A DNA stretch of 64,000 bases from Rhypophila decipiens. Its lineage: Eukaryota; Ascomycota; Sordariomycetes; Sordariales; Naviculisporaceae. The notes beneath the pieces are model-generated. The model was not told the DNA's origin. It searched no databases and worked only from the letters and a program-made list of their open reading frames with translations. The stretch is taken from positions 1 to 64,000 of the forward strand of contig MU858250.1 in NCBI GenBank assembly GCA_033297075.1, read 5' to 3'. The position numbers and the translations under genes were made by a program. This document shows, piece after piece, positions 45,055 to 56,268 of this stretch (positions within the stretch are counted from its first letter, which is position 1; the number at the start of each line of letters is the position of its first letter).

Positions 45055-47126
45055 CTCTTGAGATGGCCCACTCCAAGAGGTAGTCGTGTCTTTGTTTTGA
45101 CTTTGATGACGGTTGATTTACTTGGCTTTCACCCTGTATTAAGACTGCACACAAAAGTGTTAGCTGATAGTCAAAGGCTTGAGAATGCTGACATACATGC
45201 CTTGACTGTGAGAGATGGGGGCCCCAACAGGGAATGATGGGAGGTATTTTGTGTTATTGTTTGGCGGATGACTTTGTGGTCCGAGGGTAGTGAATTGAGT
45301 CTGTGATTGTGTGTAAAGATGAAAAGCAAGCTAGAGGAGCACATCGTTTCCCTCCTCACGCCTTATATATTAATAAGAAACTCATCCTGGAGAGAGAAGG
45401 CTGAGTGTGCCTTGGAAGACGAAGACCACCATGAGCCATCGATATCAAGTCGATTAAGCGCGGTATCAATCAATCACAGCCCCAGGATTAATAGAAAATG
45501 ATGCAAGACCAGGCCGACATTACAAGAGAACAAAGAAATTAGGGTCATGAGACACAAGAGAGATATTGGCCGCGGATGCGCAAGACCGACTATACAGTTG
45601 CTCTGAGTCGCATCAACTAAACTTTTTCCCCTTATGTGACCCCCTATGTTGACCACTCATGGTTGTTTTCGCAGTCTTGTAACTGGGTGTGTAACATTGA
45701 CTATGCAACTCGACTCCAAACAACCCGAACTTTCTTTGTTCTCAGATTTGGAGGCCCGAAAACCCGACCCAACATTCTTTGTTCTCGAATTTGGAGTTAA
45801 TTCAGCGCAGGCTGACTCGGAGACCATTTCTTTGTTCTGCAAGAACCTCACGGCCACACCTTGTTTGAGGCCACCATTGTTTTCCGACCGATGATCACTG
45901 ACAATTCTATTGTGCATCAAGAACACATTGTTGCACACAATTGCCTTCAAATGCAGCAGTTGGTCAATTGTCTTCAAGCCGGAAAGTGAGTGGAGAGTCC
46001 GTGTGTACACTGTGTTGGCACTGTATCAACTGCAGCATACTCGCCCACACGACAGCTTGACCTACGATGTATCCGCATCATAAGTATTTATGCCATCTTG
46101 GAAGCCTGATGCAAATATCGAACATGTGGTTAAACATGATAGAGATGATATGTATTTATTTCTCTTATAATATCCATAAATTGTTCTCATCGTACGCGTG
46201 AGCATTATCCCTCCAACACATATGAGGTAGCATGCTGATGCATTTATGGAATGTTGATAATGCATATTCTGGGATTTATCAAGACCTATAAAAGCTTATC
46301 TTCATGTGTATGTATATGGGATAGTGGTGATGCGTTAGATGCATCCCTTCGGGCGTGTAACTGGCATCCTCATCCATTTTTCGGGATATTAGTGATGCGT
46401 CAGTCCTGTCATATAAATGCATACACACTCCGATTCTCACGCATTTTCATGGTAATACAGAGGCATGGCGCAGGTTCTGATGTGCTCAGTTATAACTTAA
46501 ATCACCATTATCACCTCATCGAGTAGAGAGTGCATCTTACCCCTGAGTCGGTAAACAATGGAATTGTTTGCGCTAGAGTGCTGACACAGACCCACATTTC
46601 TCAAGCTATGTGACGAACTGATGCTTGAGAAAAAGATTCTCCACTTGGAGTTTTCGGCAACAGCATCCGAGTCACTCCCGGCTTTGGGCATGTTATTGCC
46701 GTCACATCCCAATAACCATGACCCGGGTTAGCACAAGAGCTAAGAACTCAGGCTGATGATACCCGGTTCGTGTTTTCCAGCGTGTCGGTATTCTCCATCC
46801 TTGATTGCAGGACAGACTGCACCGAATTCGGTATCCCGAGCGGGAGACCGGGCCTTGGCAAGCTCAAAGCTGCATGACCTCCGCACTTGGCCCCGGAACG
46901 GACCACTCACCGGCGTTCCGATGCCGCAGCTTTCCGGGTCAAGTGACCTACCCGACCTTGCCGATCTGGCCATTCAGTGTCGCCCGTTGTGTTACTAGCG
47001 TCGGAGAATGAACACATCAAAAACTCGAGACTAATAAATAGTCCATCACAACTCTTCTTCAGAAATGATGCTGTTTGCAAGGTCTACTCACAACGAAGCC
47101 TCCCAGATTTTACATTACCTCAAATC
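45055..47126. other. Long intergenic stretch
   Basis: About 2 kb with no supportable gene. Three copies of TTTGTTCT spaced 40-60 bases apart at about 45734-45840, two followed by a segment like AATTTGGAG, form a degenerate direct repeat. The last 300 bases are the promoter of the GH5 gene. Confidence 0.4.
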
Positions 47127-48732
47127 ATGGGCTCCTCGGCACCCAAAGCCTGCCTTCGGGTACAGGGCACCGACATTGTCGATGCCGATGGGAAACGTGT
47201 GATTCTCAAGGGCGTGCGTTCCACTTCTCTCGTACTCCGTCCATACCAATCAATATAACCAACACTAATACCCAGGTTCATGCAAACAGACAGCAACAGG
47301 CGGCCACACAAACATGGAAAACTTCATAACAGGCTATCCTGGCCATGAACACGAAATGCGCGCCGCCCTCCTCGAGGTCCTCGGCCCCAAGAAATACGAA
47401 TTCTTCTTTGACCGCTTCCTGTCATACTTCTTCACCTCGTCCGACGCGAAATTCCTCAAGTCCCTCGGCCTAAACTGCGTTCGCATCCCCATCAACTACC
47501 GCCATTTCATCGACGACCTCAACCCGTCCGAGATCAAATCCGGCGGTTTTGTTCTCATCGACCGCGTAGTCGACGCCTGCTCGGCCGAAGGGATCTACAC
47601 GATCCTGGACATGCACACCTTCCCCGGGGGCCAGAACCAAGGGTGGCATTCTGACTCGGGCATCCACAAGGCTTTGTTCTGGGATTTCAAAGATTTCCAG
47701 GATAGAATGGTTAATCTGTGGGTCGAGATTGCGAGGCGATATAAAGATAATACCTGGGTGGCGGGGTATAATCCCATGAACGAGCCCGGCGATCCGGAAC
47801 ATTACCGACTGCAGGAGTTTTATAAGCGGGTCGAGAAGGAGATTAGACAGGTTGATCCGGATCACATCTTGTTTTTGGACGGAAACACGTATGCCATGGA
47901 CTTTTCCGGGTTCAAGGAGGTCTTGCCGAATTGTGTGTATAGTATACATGACTATGCGAACATGGGGTTCCCGGGGAATGAGCAGTACCGTGGCACGGAG
48001 GAGCAGAAAGAGTTTTTGAGGAAGACGTATGAGCGCAAGGTGGCGTTTATGAAGGAGCATAAAGTGCCGATTTGGAATGGCGAGTTTGGCCCGGTTTATG
48101 CGAATCGGCAGAGCGATGGGGACGAGTGGGAAGAGATCAATCGGTGGAGGTATGAATTGCTTGGGGAGCAGTTGAGGATTTACCGCGGGGATGAGATTAG
48201 TTGGAGCATCTGGCTTTATAAGGATATTGGGTTTCAGGGTGAGTTATTCCCTTCTCTCCGGGACTGATGGTTTGTGAAGAGTATGACTGACAGAGTGTGG
48301 TGAACAGGTATGGTCTATGCCAACCCCGACACGGCCTACATGAAACTTCTGAAGCCGTTCTTTGAAAAGAAGAAGCGACTGGGCTTGGATAAATGGGGCC
48401 GGGACGACAAACACGTGGGTCATATCTACCAGCCTGTGGTGGAGCACTTCAAAGAAGAGATTCCGGAGAGGTTCCTGAACAAGAGGTACCCGCCGCACTG
48501 GAGGGTCGAGGGCCAGATCAACCGCGTGCTCAGAGACATGCTGTTCAGCGACATCAGCTGCTACGAGTATGCAAGTTATTTTGAGGGCAAGACGGAGGAG
48601 GAGCTGGACGAACTGGCAGCTTCGTTCAAGTTTGAGAATTGTGTGACGAGGGACGGGTTGAATGAGATTTTGAGGGCGGATGCTGCGCTTGATTCTGTAG
48701 AAGTCCACCGCTGCAAAGGACTCCGGCTCTAA
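47127..48732 (+). CDS. Glycoside hydrolase family 5-type enzyme
   Basis: Three exons (47127-47213, 47290-48238, 48308-48732) join in frame to 486 residues. The barrel begins with DIVDADGKRVILKG and NMENFITGYPGHE. The acid/base is E194 in YNPMNEPGDP. The nucleophile is E294 in PIWNGEFGPVYA, the usual GH5 (clan A) pair. LNCVRIPINYRHF and DMHTFPGGQNQGWHSD are typical substrate-side segments. There is no signal peptide, so it is probably intracellular, unlike secreted cellulases; beta-glucoside or glycolipid-type substrates are more likely than polymer, but this is inference. The second intron starts GTGAGT. The first has two or three possible acceptors; the one chosen (after 47289) keeps frame and the GGHTNMENF segment. 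The gene is intact among decayed neighbours. Confidence 0.9.
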
Positions 48733-48933
48733 GAACATAAAGACGTTGAACGGAAAGGAATTCTGGATACTATGACCATGATGTCGAAGTTTCCGACAAG
48801 GAAGGAAAGATACTATCTACATGACCTTTCTTTCTCGTTTTTATTGGATGAAAAAACATTGCGTAACTTACCAACAGTCAAGAACGGGGTTGTAATGGAT
48901 CTAATCTCTTCTTTTCAATTTATATCTTGATCT
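48733..48933. other. Convergent 3' flanks
   Basis: Short spacer between the GH5 gene and the next minus-strand locus. Confidence 0.5.
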
Positions 48934-50541
48934 CTAATATTTCCAATCCATATTACCCAAATTGGTATTCCTCTCGAACCAGTCACCGTCCCATTCGTCC
49001 GGGAATGTTATATACAACCCGGCTCGTCGATCCACGGCCATGTGTGACCAGCCCCAGACCTTGTCAAAATCTTTTGCGTTTCCATGACCACCACTTCCAC
49101 CGACTCCAGGCAGGAGGTCATATTTGGCGCCATCGTCAGGTGGGACTTTCTCGCCGGGGAGGAGTAAACTGGCGTAGTCATCTCCTTCAAAGATGACACT
49201 TAATCGTCGGGAGTCGGGACTTTGATCGGAATAAATCTCGCGGATGGTTTCGTCGGTAAAGGTTCGGATCCCGGGGGCGACGAAAGACCAGGTGGGGCGG
49301 CGGGCCCGGGTGAGGAAGTCTCGCGCGAATTGGCAAACTTTGATGGTGCCAGCAATTTCAGGTGATATGGGCGGCAATCTCTCACCGGTCGGCTTGTTCC
49401 CGGCTGATTCCATCCTCTTTTCGATGGCGGTCAGGAGGTAGTCCCATTGTTGGATTGATTCAAAGGCTTGCATGTTAGGGAAGTCACCACCAGTGATATC
49501 CGCGATGTTGTCGATAGTGTCGCGGCTTCGGCTCTCGGTCCCGGCCCCGACTTCCGCTTCTTGTGCCTTCCTGATATCATCAGCTACCCCGATTCCGGAT
49601 TGGACATTGTTCATTTCCTCCTTGTTGCTTCCTTCCTCCGATGAACGATAGGGTACCCACTTAACACCACCTATTTCCCCCTCCTTGTTGAGGGTGTACC
49701 TTCCATCAGTCCACTTCCTCAACTCCTTCCGCAGTATCACATCCAAACCAGCCCATTCCAGCACCCGAATCCGGACTCCCAGAATGCCACACCGTCCTCA
49801 GAGTATCCACATGCACAAAGATCCCCCCGTCCATGGCCGGCTCCATCCCATCGTGGATGCGCTGCGGGTAGAGCAGGATACAGTTACACTCGAGACGATG
49901 AGTTCCCCGTCTCTCTTCTGCAAATAGCGGCATAGATACTTCTGCCGAGAAAAACAGCTCGGGATAGAATAATTCAGGAGCAGGCTGGTAGAGCATAGGG
50001 GTGAGGGGTGTTAATGGCGCTATGGTAAGATTCGGATCGTCATTTTCTTTGTTGGGGCACGAGCTGGGAGGTGGTTGTCGATCGAACTTGGTGGTTTGTA
50101 CCTGAGAAAGAAGAGACAGGATTGGTGAGTCGGCTGGAATCGTAGGCGGGTGATATGGTGCATCGCGGTAGCTTATGAATGGCGTGTTGCCGATGGATTG
50201 GTACCGCTGGAGTAAGGTGTTCTCAACGTAATGCTCAATGTCATTGTCGGCGGCATTGGGGTGGTTTTCGGGAGAAGGAGTCCAGCCATCGGCGATTGTT
50301 TTGGATGATGGGGTTGACTTGGCTAGGAGTTGATTGTGTAGCTTTGCACAGAGGTTGATGTACTCTGTAGACTCATTCCCAGCTCCAAGTGAGAGTACAT
50401 ATCGGAGTCGTCATCACTTTTCGAGGCCAGGTTGGTGCAGAATCTGGTGAGCATGGGCATTAAAACAGCAAGGGTGAGGACTGCGTAGATTAGGAAAGAA
50501 AGATTGACATGCTGATGTGCATGGTTGACCGTCATGTTCAA
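48934..50541 (-). pseudogene. One-pass membrane protein gene with two frameshifts
   Basis: The N-terminal frame (from 50541) has one membrane helix (LSFLIYAVLTLAVLMPML). A second frame then continues from about 50375 (NESTEYINLCAKLHNQLL) to about 49775 (GGIFVHVDTLRTVWHS). A third runs to the stop at 48934 (RVLEWAGLDVILRKELRKW, TWSFVAPGIRTFTDET, LSVIFEGDDYASLLLPGEK). The three parts read as one protein of about 520 residues if one base is changed at about 50375-50382 and one at about 49772-49790. No introns explain the shifts. The family is not recognised. It may be a broken gene or carry two assembly indels. Confidence 0.5.
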
Positions 50542-51078
50542 GGACGATGGGTCAGAGGCTGTGGACGACGCTTATTGGTCAACTGGTCGAATGTAAACAT
50601 GCAACAAATAAATATAAGCATGCTCAGAACCCCTGACGCTAGTCCTAAATGGGAAGTAGTCTCCACCGCCCACCAAAAGACAACCACAAGGAAGGTTTGG
50701 CGAAGTGATGGAGAGGCTGGTTACCGCATACCGTACCCCGTACAGTACCCCGTAATTGCCATCCAAGCAAGCTCCCGCTATTTTGCATGTGCTAGGGCAT
50801 AACCGTGGGGCGCCAACCAGTATTTATTGCCCATCCCAATCTAGGCCAGTTTCCTTCCTCTTGAAACAATCACAGTCACTTTTGTCTTCAAACCCTCTTC
50901 TCGACTTGTCTTCAAACCCTCTTCTCGACTTGTCTTCAAACCCTCTTCTCGACTTGTCTTCAAACCCTCTTCTCGACTTGTCTTCAAACCCTCTTCTCGA
51001 CTAGCTCAATTATCCATCATCACGTCGACAAACGACGACTTCTTGATCATTACAACCCTCTTCAGCTTCTCAACAAGC
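50542..51078. other. Upstream region with minisatellite
   Basis: 5' side of the Uma2-like gene. It holds the 24-bp minisatellite listed separately and an imperfect direct duplication: about 51000-51055 and 51095-51193 share 'TCGAC-AGCTCAA-T-TCCATCAT' and 'TCGACTTCTTGATCATTA'. Confidence 0.5.
50882..51001 (+). repeat. 24-bp minisatellite, five perfect units
   Basis: Five identical 24-bp units (each contains TTGTCTTCAAACCCTCTTCT) lie head to tail. Because 24 is a multiple of three, one frame reads LSSNPLLD five times, but that frame does not join the downstream gene. Confidence 0.9.
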
Positions 51079-51988
51079 ATGCAACCCTGTTCTCGACCAG
51101 CTCAAATTGTCCATCATTTCATCAATGTTTCACATCTCCGCCAAATAATTGACAACACCATCCTGTCGACAAATGTCGACTTCTTGATCATTAAAGGTAT
51201 GGCTACCCTCGTTTTTTTATCTTGGTGTATATACTAACTATTTAGATGTGTCTTCGAGTCGTTTCGTCGAGATCGAGTCCAGCCGCAGATTGTTTGGCAA
51301 AATTCGGTTCCGTCGGTTCGACAAAGAAAGGGAAATTCTATTCATAACGATCCCAACTGGCCCCCACGAGGTCCTTCACCGGTCGCTATGGCGTGAATTC
51401 TCGAACGAGATGTATGCCCTCAATTTGACCCGTCATTGGCAAGAGCTTGGCAGCATGACACTGCGATCTGGGACACCCCCTGGTGGCTCCAGTGGTGAAG
51501 GGGATTCCTCAGGAGGTCCGAAACCTCAACGACTCAACGGGTGGCCGACACTCATTGTCGAGGCTGGATACAGCCAAACCATGAACAAACTTCACAACGA
51601 TATGAGGTGTTGGTTTAGTGCCTCGAACCACGATGTTAAGATCATATTGTTAGTCAAAATGTATCTCCCAACCAAGGAGATTCACATCGAGAGGTGGCAG
51701 GAAGTTATCCGGCAGCCACAAGGACCAATTACCCGTTCACGATCAGCACTTCTAGCCCAGACAGTTCCTCAACTTGTACCCGCTCTCCAACAAAGGATCA
51801 TCATCAGACGCAACGATGGGCCTCCAGTAACTTACAGTGTACTTAGTGGAGCCTTGGTTCTGGACTACCAGTTGCTCTTCCTCCGACTACCAGTTCCCCC
51901 ACAAAAAAACATCATTATCAGTTTGCAAAGCCTGCGGGATTTTGCAGATGATGTTTGGGCGGCTCTACTGTTTCCTATAGGCTCCTAA
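51079..51988 (+). CDS. Uma2/PD-(D/E)XK-like fungal protein
   Basis: Two exons (51079-51196 and 51246-51988) join in frame to 286 residues; the intron has a TACTAAC branch and TTTAG end. The key segment is WPTLIVEAGYSQTMNKLHND, followed by VKIILLVKM and IHIERWQEV. This resembles the Uma2/PD-(D/E)XK pattern in which an acidic residue and the following strand build a nuclease-like site, although the usual lysine position is not clear. The family is widespread in fungi and often near mobile DNA; its role is unknown. The last codons and the TAA stop (51986-51988) lie inside the terminal inverted repeat of the adjoining miniature element, so the C-terminus may have been truncated or created by the insertion. 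Confidence 0.55.
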
Positions 51989-52295
51989 TATACAGGCACC
52001 AGTCCTCTCATATACGGGCACCAGTCTTCGTATTTTCTTTTTGGAATAGAGGCTTTAACTGGCTACTATAGAGGCTTTGACTAGTTAGAATAAAGGCCTT
52101 AACTGGTTAGAATAACGACCTTAAATAACTAGAATAAAGGCCCTATATAGTTGGAATACATGCCTTGACTGGCTCGAATAAATGTTCTAACTGGCTTGAA
52201 TAAATGCCTTGACTGGCTTGAATAAAGGCCTCTGGTCTGGAAAGTCAGATTGGACTGGTGCCTGTATATGAGAGTAGTAGTGCCTGAATATTAGG
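51984..52295 (+). mobile_element. VNTR-bearing miniature element, copy B (complete)
   Basis: A 312-bp unit bounded by 43-bp inverted repeats (51984-52026 and 52253-52295) that match at 38 of 43 positions; the left one starts CCTAATATACAGGCACCAGT. The core holds about nine diverged 22-bp units like GAATAAATGCCTTGACTGGC. There is no coding capacity. The inverted repeats suggest a non-autonomous DNA transposon (MITE-like). Target duplication is not clear, although TAGGC flanks both ends in inverted orientation, which may simply lengthen the repeat. Confidence 0.75.
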
Positions 52296-52324
52296 CGCCT
52301 ACCTATATTTCTAGAGATAGGTTC

Positions 52325-52879
52325 TCATCCTCCTTGCTTCCTAAGTTCCTCCCACCTTCTCCTTTCGTCCCGCAACCTCTTACATCGCTCCCGAGCCTCC
52401 GTAATTTTCATGCTCGTTGAGCCCTTTTGTGCCGCCCCCCCCCTCTTCGGTTCCTCTCCCATTTCGTCAGAGTCCAGAGTTCCAATGAACGGTATGAACC
52501 CAATGAAGAGGCAAAAAAGAATTCCAAACGTGATACCGTATTTCCCAAAAAGAAAAGAATACAGGGTATTTCCACCATCATGAACCGGCGGCTCTTCTTC
52601 TGCACTCTTGTGCTCTAATGAGGCTTCTTCTTGTCTCTCCTCTTTCATCCGCCTCCATTCCGCTGCCTTCCTGTTCCGAAATTCCGCTACCATTTGTGCT
52701 CTAAAAATCATATCTGTTTCATTCTCAATCTCAAACAGCTTATTGATCTCCTCCTCCAACTTGGTTGCTTCTGCCACCTTCTGCCCTTCCTCCGAGTCTT
52801 CCTCCGAGTCATCGTCCGAGTCATCCTCCGAGTCATCCTCCAGCTCATCCTCCAAGTCGTCCTCCAGCTCAGTAGCCAT
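52325..52879 (-). CDS. Acidic coiled-coil membrane protein
   Basis: A frame of 184 residues from the ATG at 52879. It starts with an acidic repeat (about 35 residues of Asp/Glu/Ser), then a charged helix likely to form a coiled coil (KLEEEINKLFEIENET, then FRNRKAAEWRRMKEERQEE). One membrane helix (GITFGILFCLFIGFIPFIG) and a basic tail (ERCKRLRDERRRWEELRK) follow. The same frame is open upstream to 53137 and includes a CPIC-type motif and repeated Glu-Cys (ECECECD), so the true protein may be longer. A neighbouring frame at 52921-53451 (Tyr/Gly/Pro-rich) could be an earlier exon, but I found no frame-keeping join. Unknown family. Confidence 0.45.
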   Translation of the reverse strand: MATELEDDLEDELEDDSEDDSDDDSEEDSEEGQKVAEATKLEEEINKLFEIENETDMIFRAQMVAEFRNRKAAEWRRMKEERQEEASLEHKSAEEEPPVHDGGNTLYSFLFGKYGITFGILFCLFIGFIPFIGTLDSDEMGEEPKRGGAAQKGSTSMKITEARERCKRLRDERRRWEELRKQGG

Positions 52880-52920
52880 CTTGATGTCTTTGTCGCATTC
52901 GCATTCGCATTCGGATTGAC

Positions 52921-53451
52921 TTATGATTTTCTTGTCAGGTTCTTGTCCGTTGTTTGCCTCAGTGCCTGGCTGTTCCTGAGCAGTCTGGCAGATTGGGCAG
53001 ACGCTTGGGCTCCTCCAGGCTCGCTTTCCTTTTGACCGTCCCAGGGCTCCTGGTATCCTGATACGTGGTTCGAAAAGGGTCCATATCCAAGGAGACAGAA
53101 ATATCCCGGCGGACCGACGGGGTAGTCTGGCACACACTCATATCCATGCGGTGCGGCTTGGTAGGGACCGGAGCCGGCGGGGCAGAGGTGTGCCGTTTGG
53201 GTATCCCGGGACGCAGTAATATCCGGCGAGATAAGCGGAGCGGGCGGCTGTGTATGGGTCTGGGCTTTCATGTCCTGATCCGACGGTTGAGTTGAATGGT
53301 GGAGATCCAGCGACTGTGGTGTTGAATCACGGACTCGGGGATTGGTCACGGCATCTTGGTTTGAGGGATTGGAACACAGCTGAAAAAGGATAGCTGAAAA
53401 GGGTAATAAAGATGCATGCCCAACCCAGGAACCTGAGAAGACATCGACCAC
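52921..53451 (-). other. Possible upstream coding part, Gly/Tyr/Pro-rich
   Basis: An open minus-strand frame whose middle section (YPVGPPGYFCLLGYGPF, then CPAGSGPYQAAPHGYECV) looks protein-like. It overlaps the longer frame of the acidic membrane protein, and the natural order suggests one gene broken by a frame change near 52985-53010. Uncertain. Confidence 0.3.
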
Positions 53452-54190
53452 AGTCGATATGATGCTTGATTGACGGTTCCATTCTGCAACGTGCGTGGAT
53501 TGTCATGTTGTAAAGCGTGACAGATGGTGTGGTTATGGGATGGGAACGGTTGACAATTTTTCGGGCCGACCGAGGGTTGAAATAGGTACTTTTCCATTTG
53601 CTTTGACTTTTCTCCTTGACTAAACTCAAACTTGGGACAGCCGAAAGTGGAGCTGTTGACGGGATCATGTGAAGTTGCGGTATTGAGTGAAGGCTTATTT
53701 GGGGCGCGAAGAAAGAAGAGGGGAAAAGCGAACAAACTTTAAATGGCTCCCATCCTTGAATGGTTTTGCATAGAAATGGGATTAGTTGGATTAACAAATG
53801 CTTGACTCATATTTATATGCAAATTAATGCAATAGAAAGACTATGAATTTGCCGGGTAAGAAGACCAAAGGGGAGTTTTCGACCTTGGTACCAGTTGAGC
53901 TTTTAGTGACACCCAGTTAATTGGACCGAGTGATGACCGAGACAAATATCCAGTATCAAAAGGACGCTCTCTATAATATATTCAAAGACATATAACTATA
54001 GTGGCTACAATAATCACAATTGTGGTAACGTGACAATGTTCTTGCCTTGCCGTATCCAGACCGCGCTCTGTTTGATCCTCGATGCACGTCCTAGCGCCTC
54101 CGAAGCAGTCTGTCGTTCATCTTTTGCACCCGCCGTGAACATGTCGAATTGTTCGTAAAACCAACGTCAGTGACTATCCAGTCATGTCGG
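53452..54190. other. Intergenic
   Basis: No supportable gene. Confidence 0.4.
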
Positions 54191-54847
54191 TCAGTGGTTG
54201 CCTGCTGCTGACGATCCAGCGGCTTGGTATGATGGGGGCTGCTCGGCATATCCCACATTCCCCTTCTTTTCATCCTGACTAGTCTCCTTGCTTCCCTTGA
54301 CATTGTTCAACTGAACATGCTCCTCCTGCGGCCAGGCCCAGAATCCTTTGAGTGCCCGCCGGTCGCCATAGACACAGTTGATGTTTTCATCGCCAAAGCA
54401 AAGATAGTAGTAGGCAAGTTTCAGCTCCCCGTCCTCCCCTCTCCTCTTCCCATAGACCTCATAGATGTTTGTGTGGTCCCATTCGTCAATGTGACAACGC
54501 AACCAGGCGCCACGCGAGTTGGCCGAGATGTGGATTGTGCCAGTCCATTCTGGCTGGCGCTTGAAGAGTTTCCCTTTTGTTGGTGGGCCGCGCAGTTAGA
54601 CGAGTTGATGGAAGGAATACTCATTTCCATCCCAGCTTGTAGCGGGGTCGTTTTTGTTCGTCACATAGCCCTTGGACGTTTCGATGTTCCCGTCGGCAGT
54701 CAAGAAGAACCCTTCGTCCATGAGTTTCAAGAGGTCGCATTTTATCTCCATCCGAGCGAACCACGGCATTCCTTCGACTTTGTGCACCGAGGTATCGGGG
54801 CTAACATGGATGACAAGAGTGTCATGCGTTTCCTTGTTTTTGGGCAT
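54191..54847 (-). pseudogene. Tandem paralogue 1, interrupted by one TAA
   Basis: A frame of 219 codons from the ATG at 54847 is uninterrupted except for TAA at 54596-54598. It aligns along its length with the intact paralogue about 0.9 kb upstream: ARMEIKCDLLKLMDEGFFL / ARMEIKGNLISLMDQGLFL, LRGP / LRGP just after the stop, PEWTGTIHISANS / PEWTGIIVISANS, and DENINCVYGDRRALKGFW / DENINCIYGNRHALKGIW. So the stop is a nonsense mutation rather than a gene end. Without it the product would be about 218 residues, with a polar tail (PPSYQAAGSSAAG) absent from the paralogue. Domain unknown. Confidence 0.65.
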
Positions 54848-54910
54848 GGCGAGACGTTGATTATTAGTTGTAGAGATCTTGAAGCAGTTCTGAATTGACA
54901 GTGGGATCAC

Positions 54911-55722
54911 TGGGATGTGACGTTGGGATGAGAATGTGAGAGTGAGCTGGTGGTGAAAATGAGGTACCTCCTCGGCTCTAGATCCGGCATTCGTGTGCCA
55001 CTTTGGAAGTGGATTCCACGGACTTTTAAAGTTTCAGGGATATTGCTTCCGGTAAGAAAGCTTGATAGCAACTTGGACGGCAAGTCCGGTTTTCTGTTAC
55101 ATGGTACTGTGCACTACTCGCTCATCCGAATGCACGTTTCTTCATTCAAGTTTATCATGACCGATAGGACCTATTAAAGCACCGTAAATCCTCATATAGG
55201 GAACTTGCGGCGACGTAAGGAGACGCAATCAAATGACGACACGCCTGGAAAGAGATTATAAGCGTCTTAGAACAGTATAGTTTGCGAGAGTATCATCGTG
55301 GCTGCGCAATTGAAGCGACAAAATCCACAACGTAAAGCCATTTAACCCCAGTGCACCAGTCTGGGGAGGAGGTTCCAAATCTAAGGTTTAACCCGAATTT
55401 CAATTCTTAGAACAGTATAGTACACACGTTAAAGAAGAAATAATAGCCGGTCTAAAGAGTGAATTCAAGGCCACATCCACGTCGTGGAACAGATGAATAC
55501 AAATATAGGGAGAACCCAGGACTATCAAGATGCCAAATCCGCAGCTGGTTCCTCTTGCAATCATAGTCTGTGGGAAGACGCTATGTTAGCCCCGTGGTCT
55601 GTCGTGTTTATGCCTGAGGAAGGGACATTCAGCGCATGAGACTCACCCACAAGTATTCCGCATTATATGACGGGGGCTGCTCAACATGCACGATGTTTTC
55701 CTTGTCTTCATAAGTTGCCTCT
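54911..55722. other. Intergenic between tandem paralogues
   Basis: Holds a 16-bp direct repeat (CTTAGAACAGTATAGT) at about 55264 and 55406. No gene. Confidence 0.45.
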
Positions 55723-56268
55723 TTATTCTTGAGCTGACGTCATCGCATGGACGTGTTCCTCCCTTGGCCAGGGCCAAATCCCCTTCAGTGCATGTCGATT
55801 GCCATAAATGCAGTTGATGTTCTCATCATAATCGCGATGATAGTGATAGACGAGATCTTGGACCGAGCTGTTATCTAGCTCCCGGAATCCAGAAGCCTCG
55901 AGGATGTTGGTATAATTCCACTCATCGACATTGCACCGCCCTAGAGTGCCCAATGAATTGGCTGAGATGACAATGATGCCCGTCCATTCCGGCTCAGACG
56001 CCCCTGGGCCACGCAGGAAAACAATCCGATTGAGAGCAAACTTGTTGCATGTTGCTGCCCAGTTGTTAAAGAGTTTGGTCGGAACATCGTTCGTATTCGC
56101 CAGATAGCCCTTGCGGATATCGATAGTTTCGGCACTCAAGAATAGCCCCTGGTCCATCAGACTTATAAGATTGCCCTTTATTTCCATCCTAGCGCTCCAT
56201 TCTGCTTGAGTTGGGTCCTTAATCGATGCGGTGGGTACCACGATAAGTCTGAGGGTATCGTTTCCCAT
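55723..56268 (-). CDS. Tandem paralogue 2, unknown intact protein
   Basis: A single-exon frame of 181 residues (ATG at 56268). Features: ARMEIKGNLISLMDQGLFL, then NRIVFLRGPGASEPEWTGI, CNVDEWNYTNI, and a conserved end DENINCIYGNRHALKGIWPW then PREEHVHAM. The alternation of strands and the Trp-rich end suggest a beta-rich fold, perhaps lectin- or barrel-like, but I do not recognise it. No signal peptide or membrane helix, so probably cytosolic. Its paralogue downstream has a nonsense codon, so this copy may carry the function. Confidence 0.6.
   Translation of the reverse strand: MGNDTLRLIVVPTASIKDPTQAEWSARMEIKGNLISLMDQGLFLSAETIDIRKGYLANTNDVPTKLFNNWAATCNKFALNRIVFLRGPGASEPEWTGIIVISANSLGTLGRCNVDEWNYTNILEASGFRELDNSSVQDLVYHYHRDYDENINCIYGNRHALKGIWPWPREEHVHAMTSAQE

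Noticed and set aside
52608..53035. Ser-rich and Leu/Val-rich plus-strand frames
   Set aside because: Antisense to the acidic repeat of the minus-strand membrane protein.
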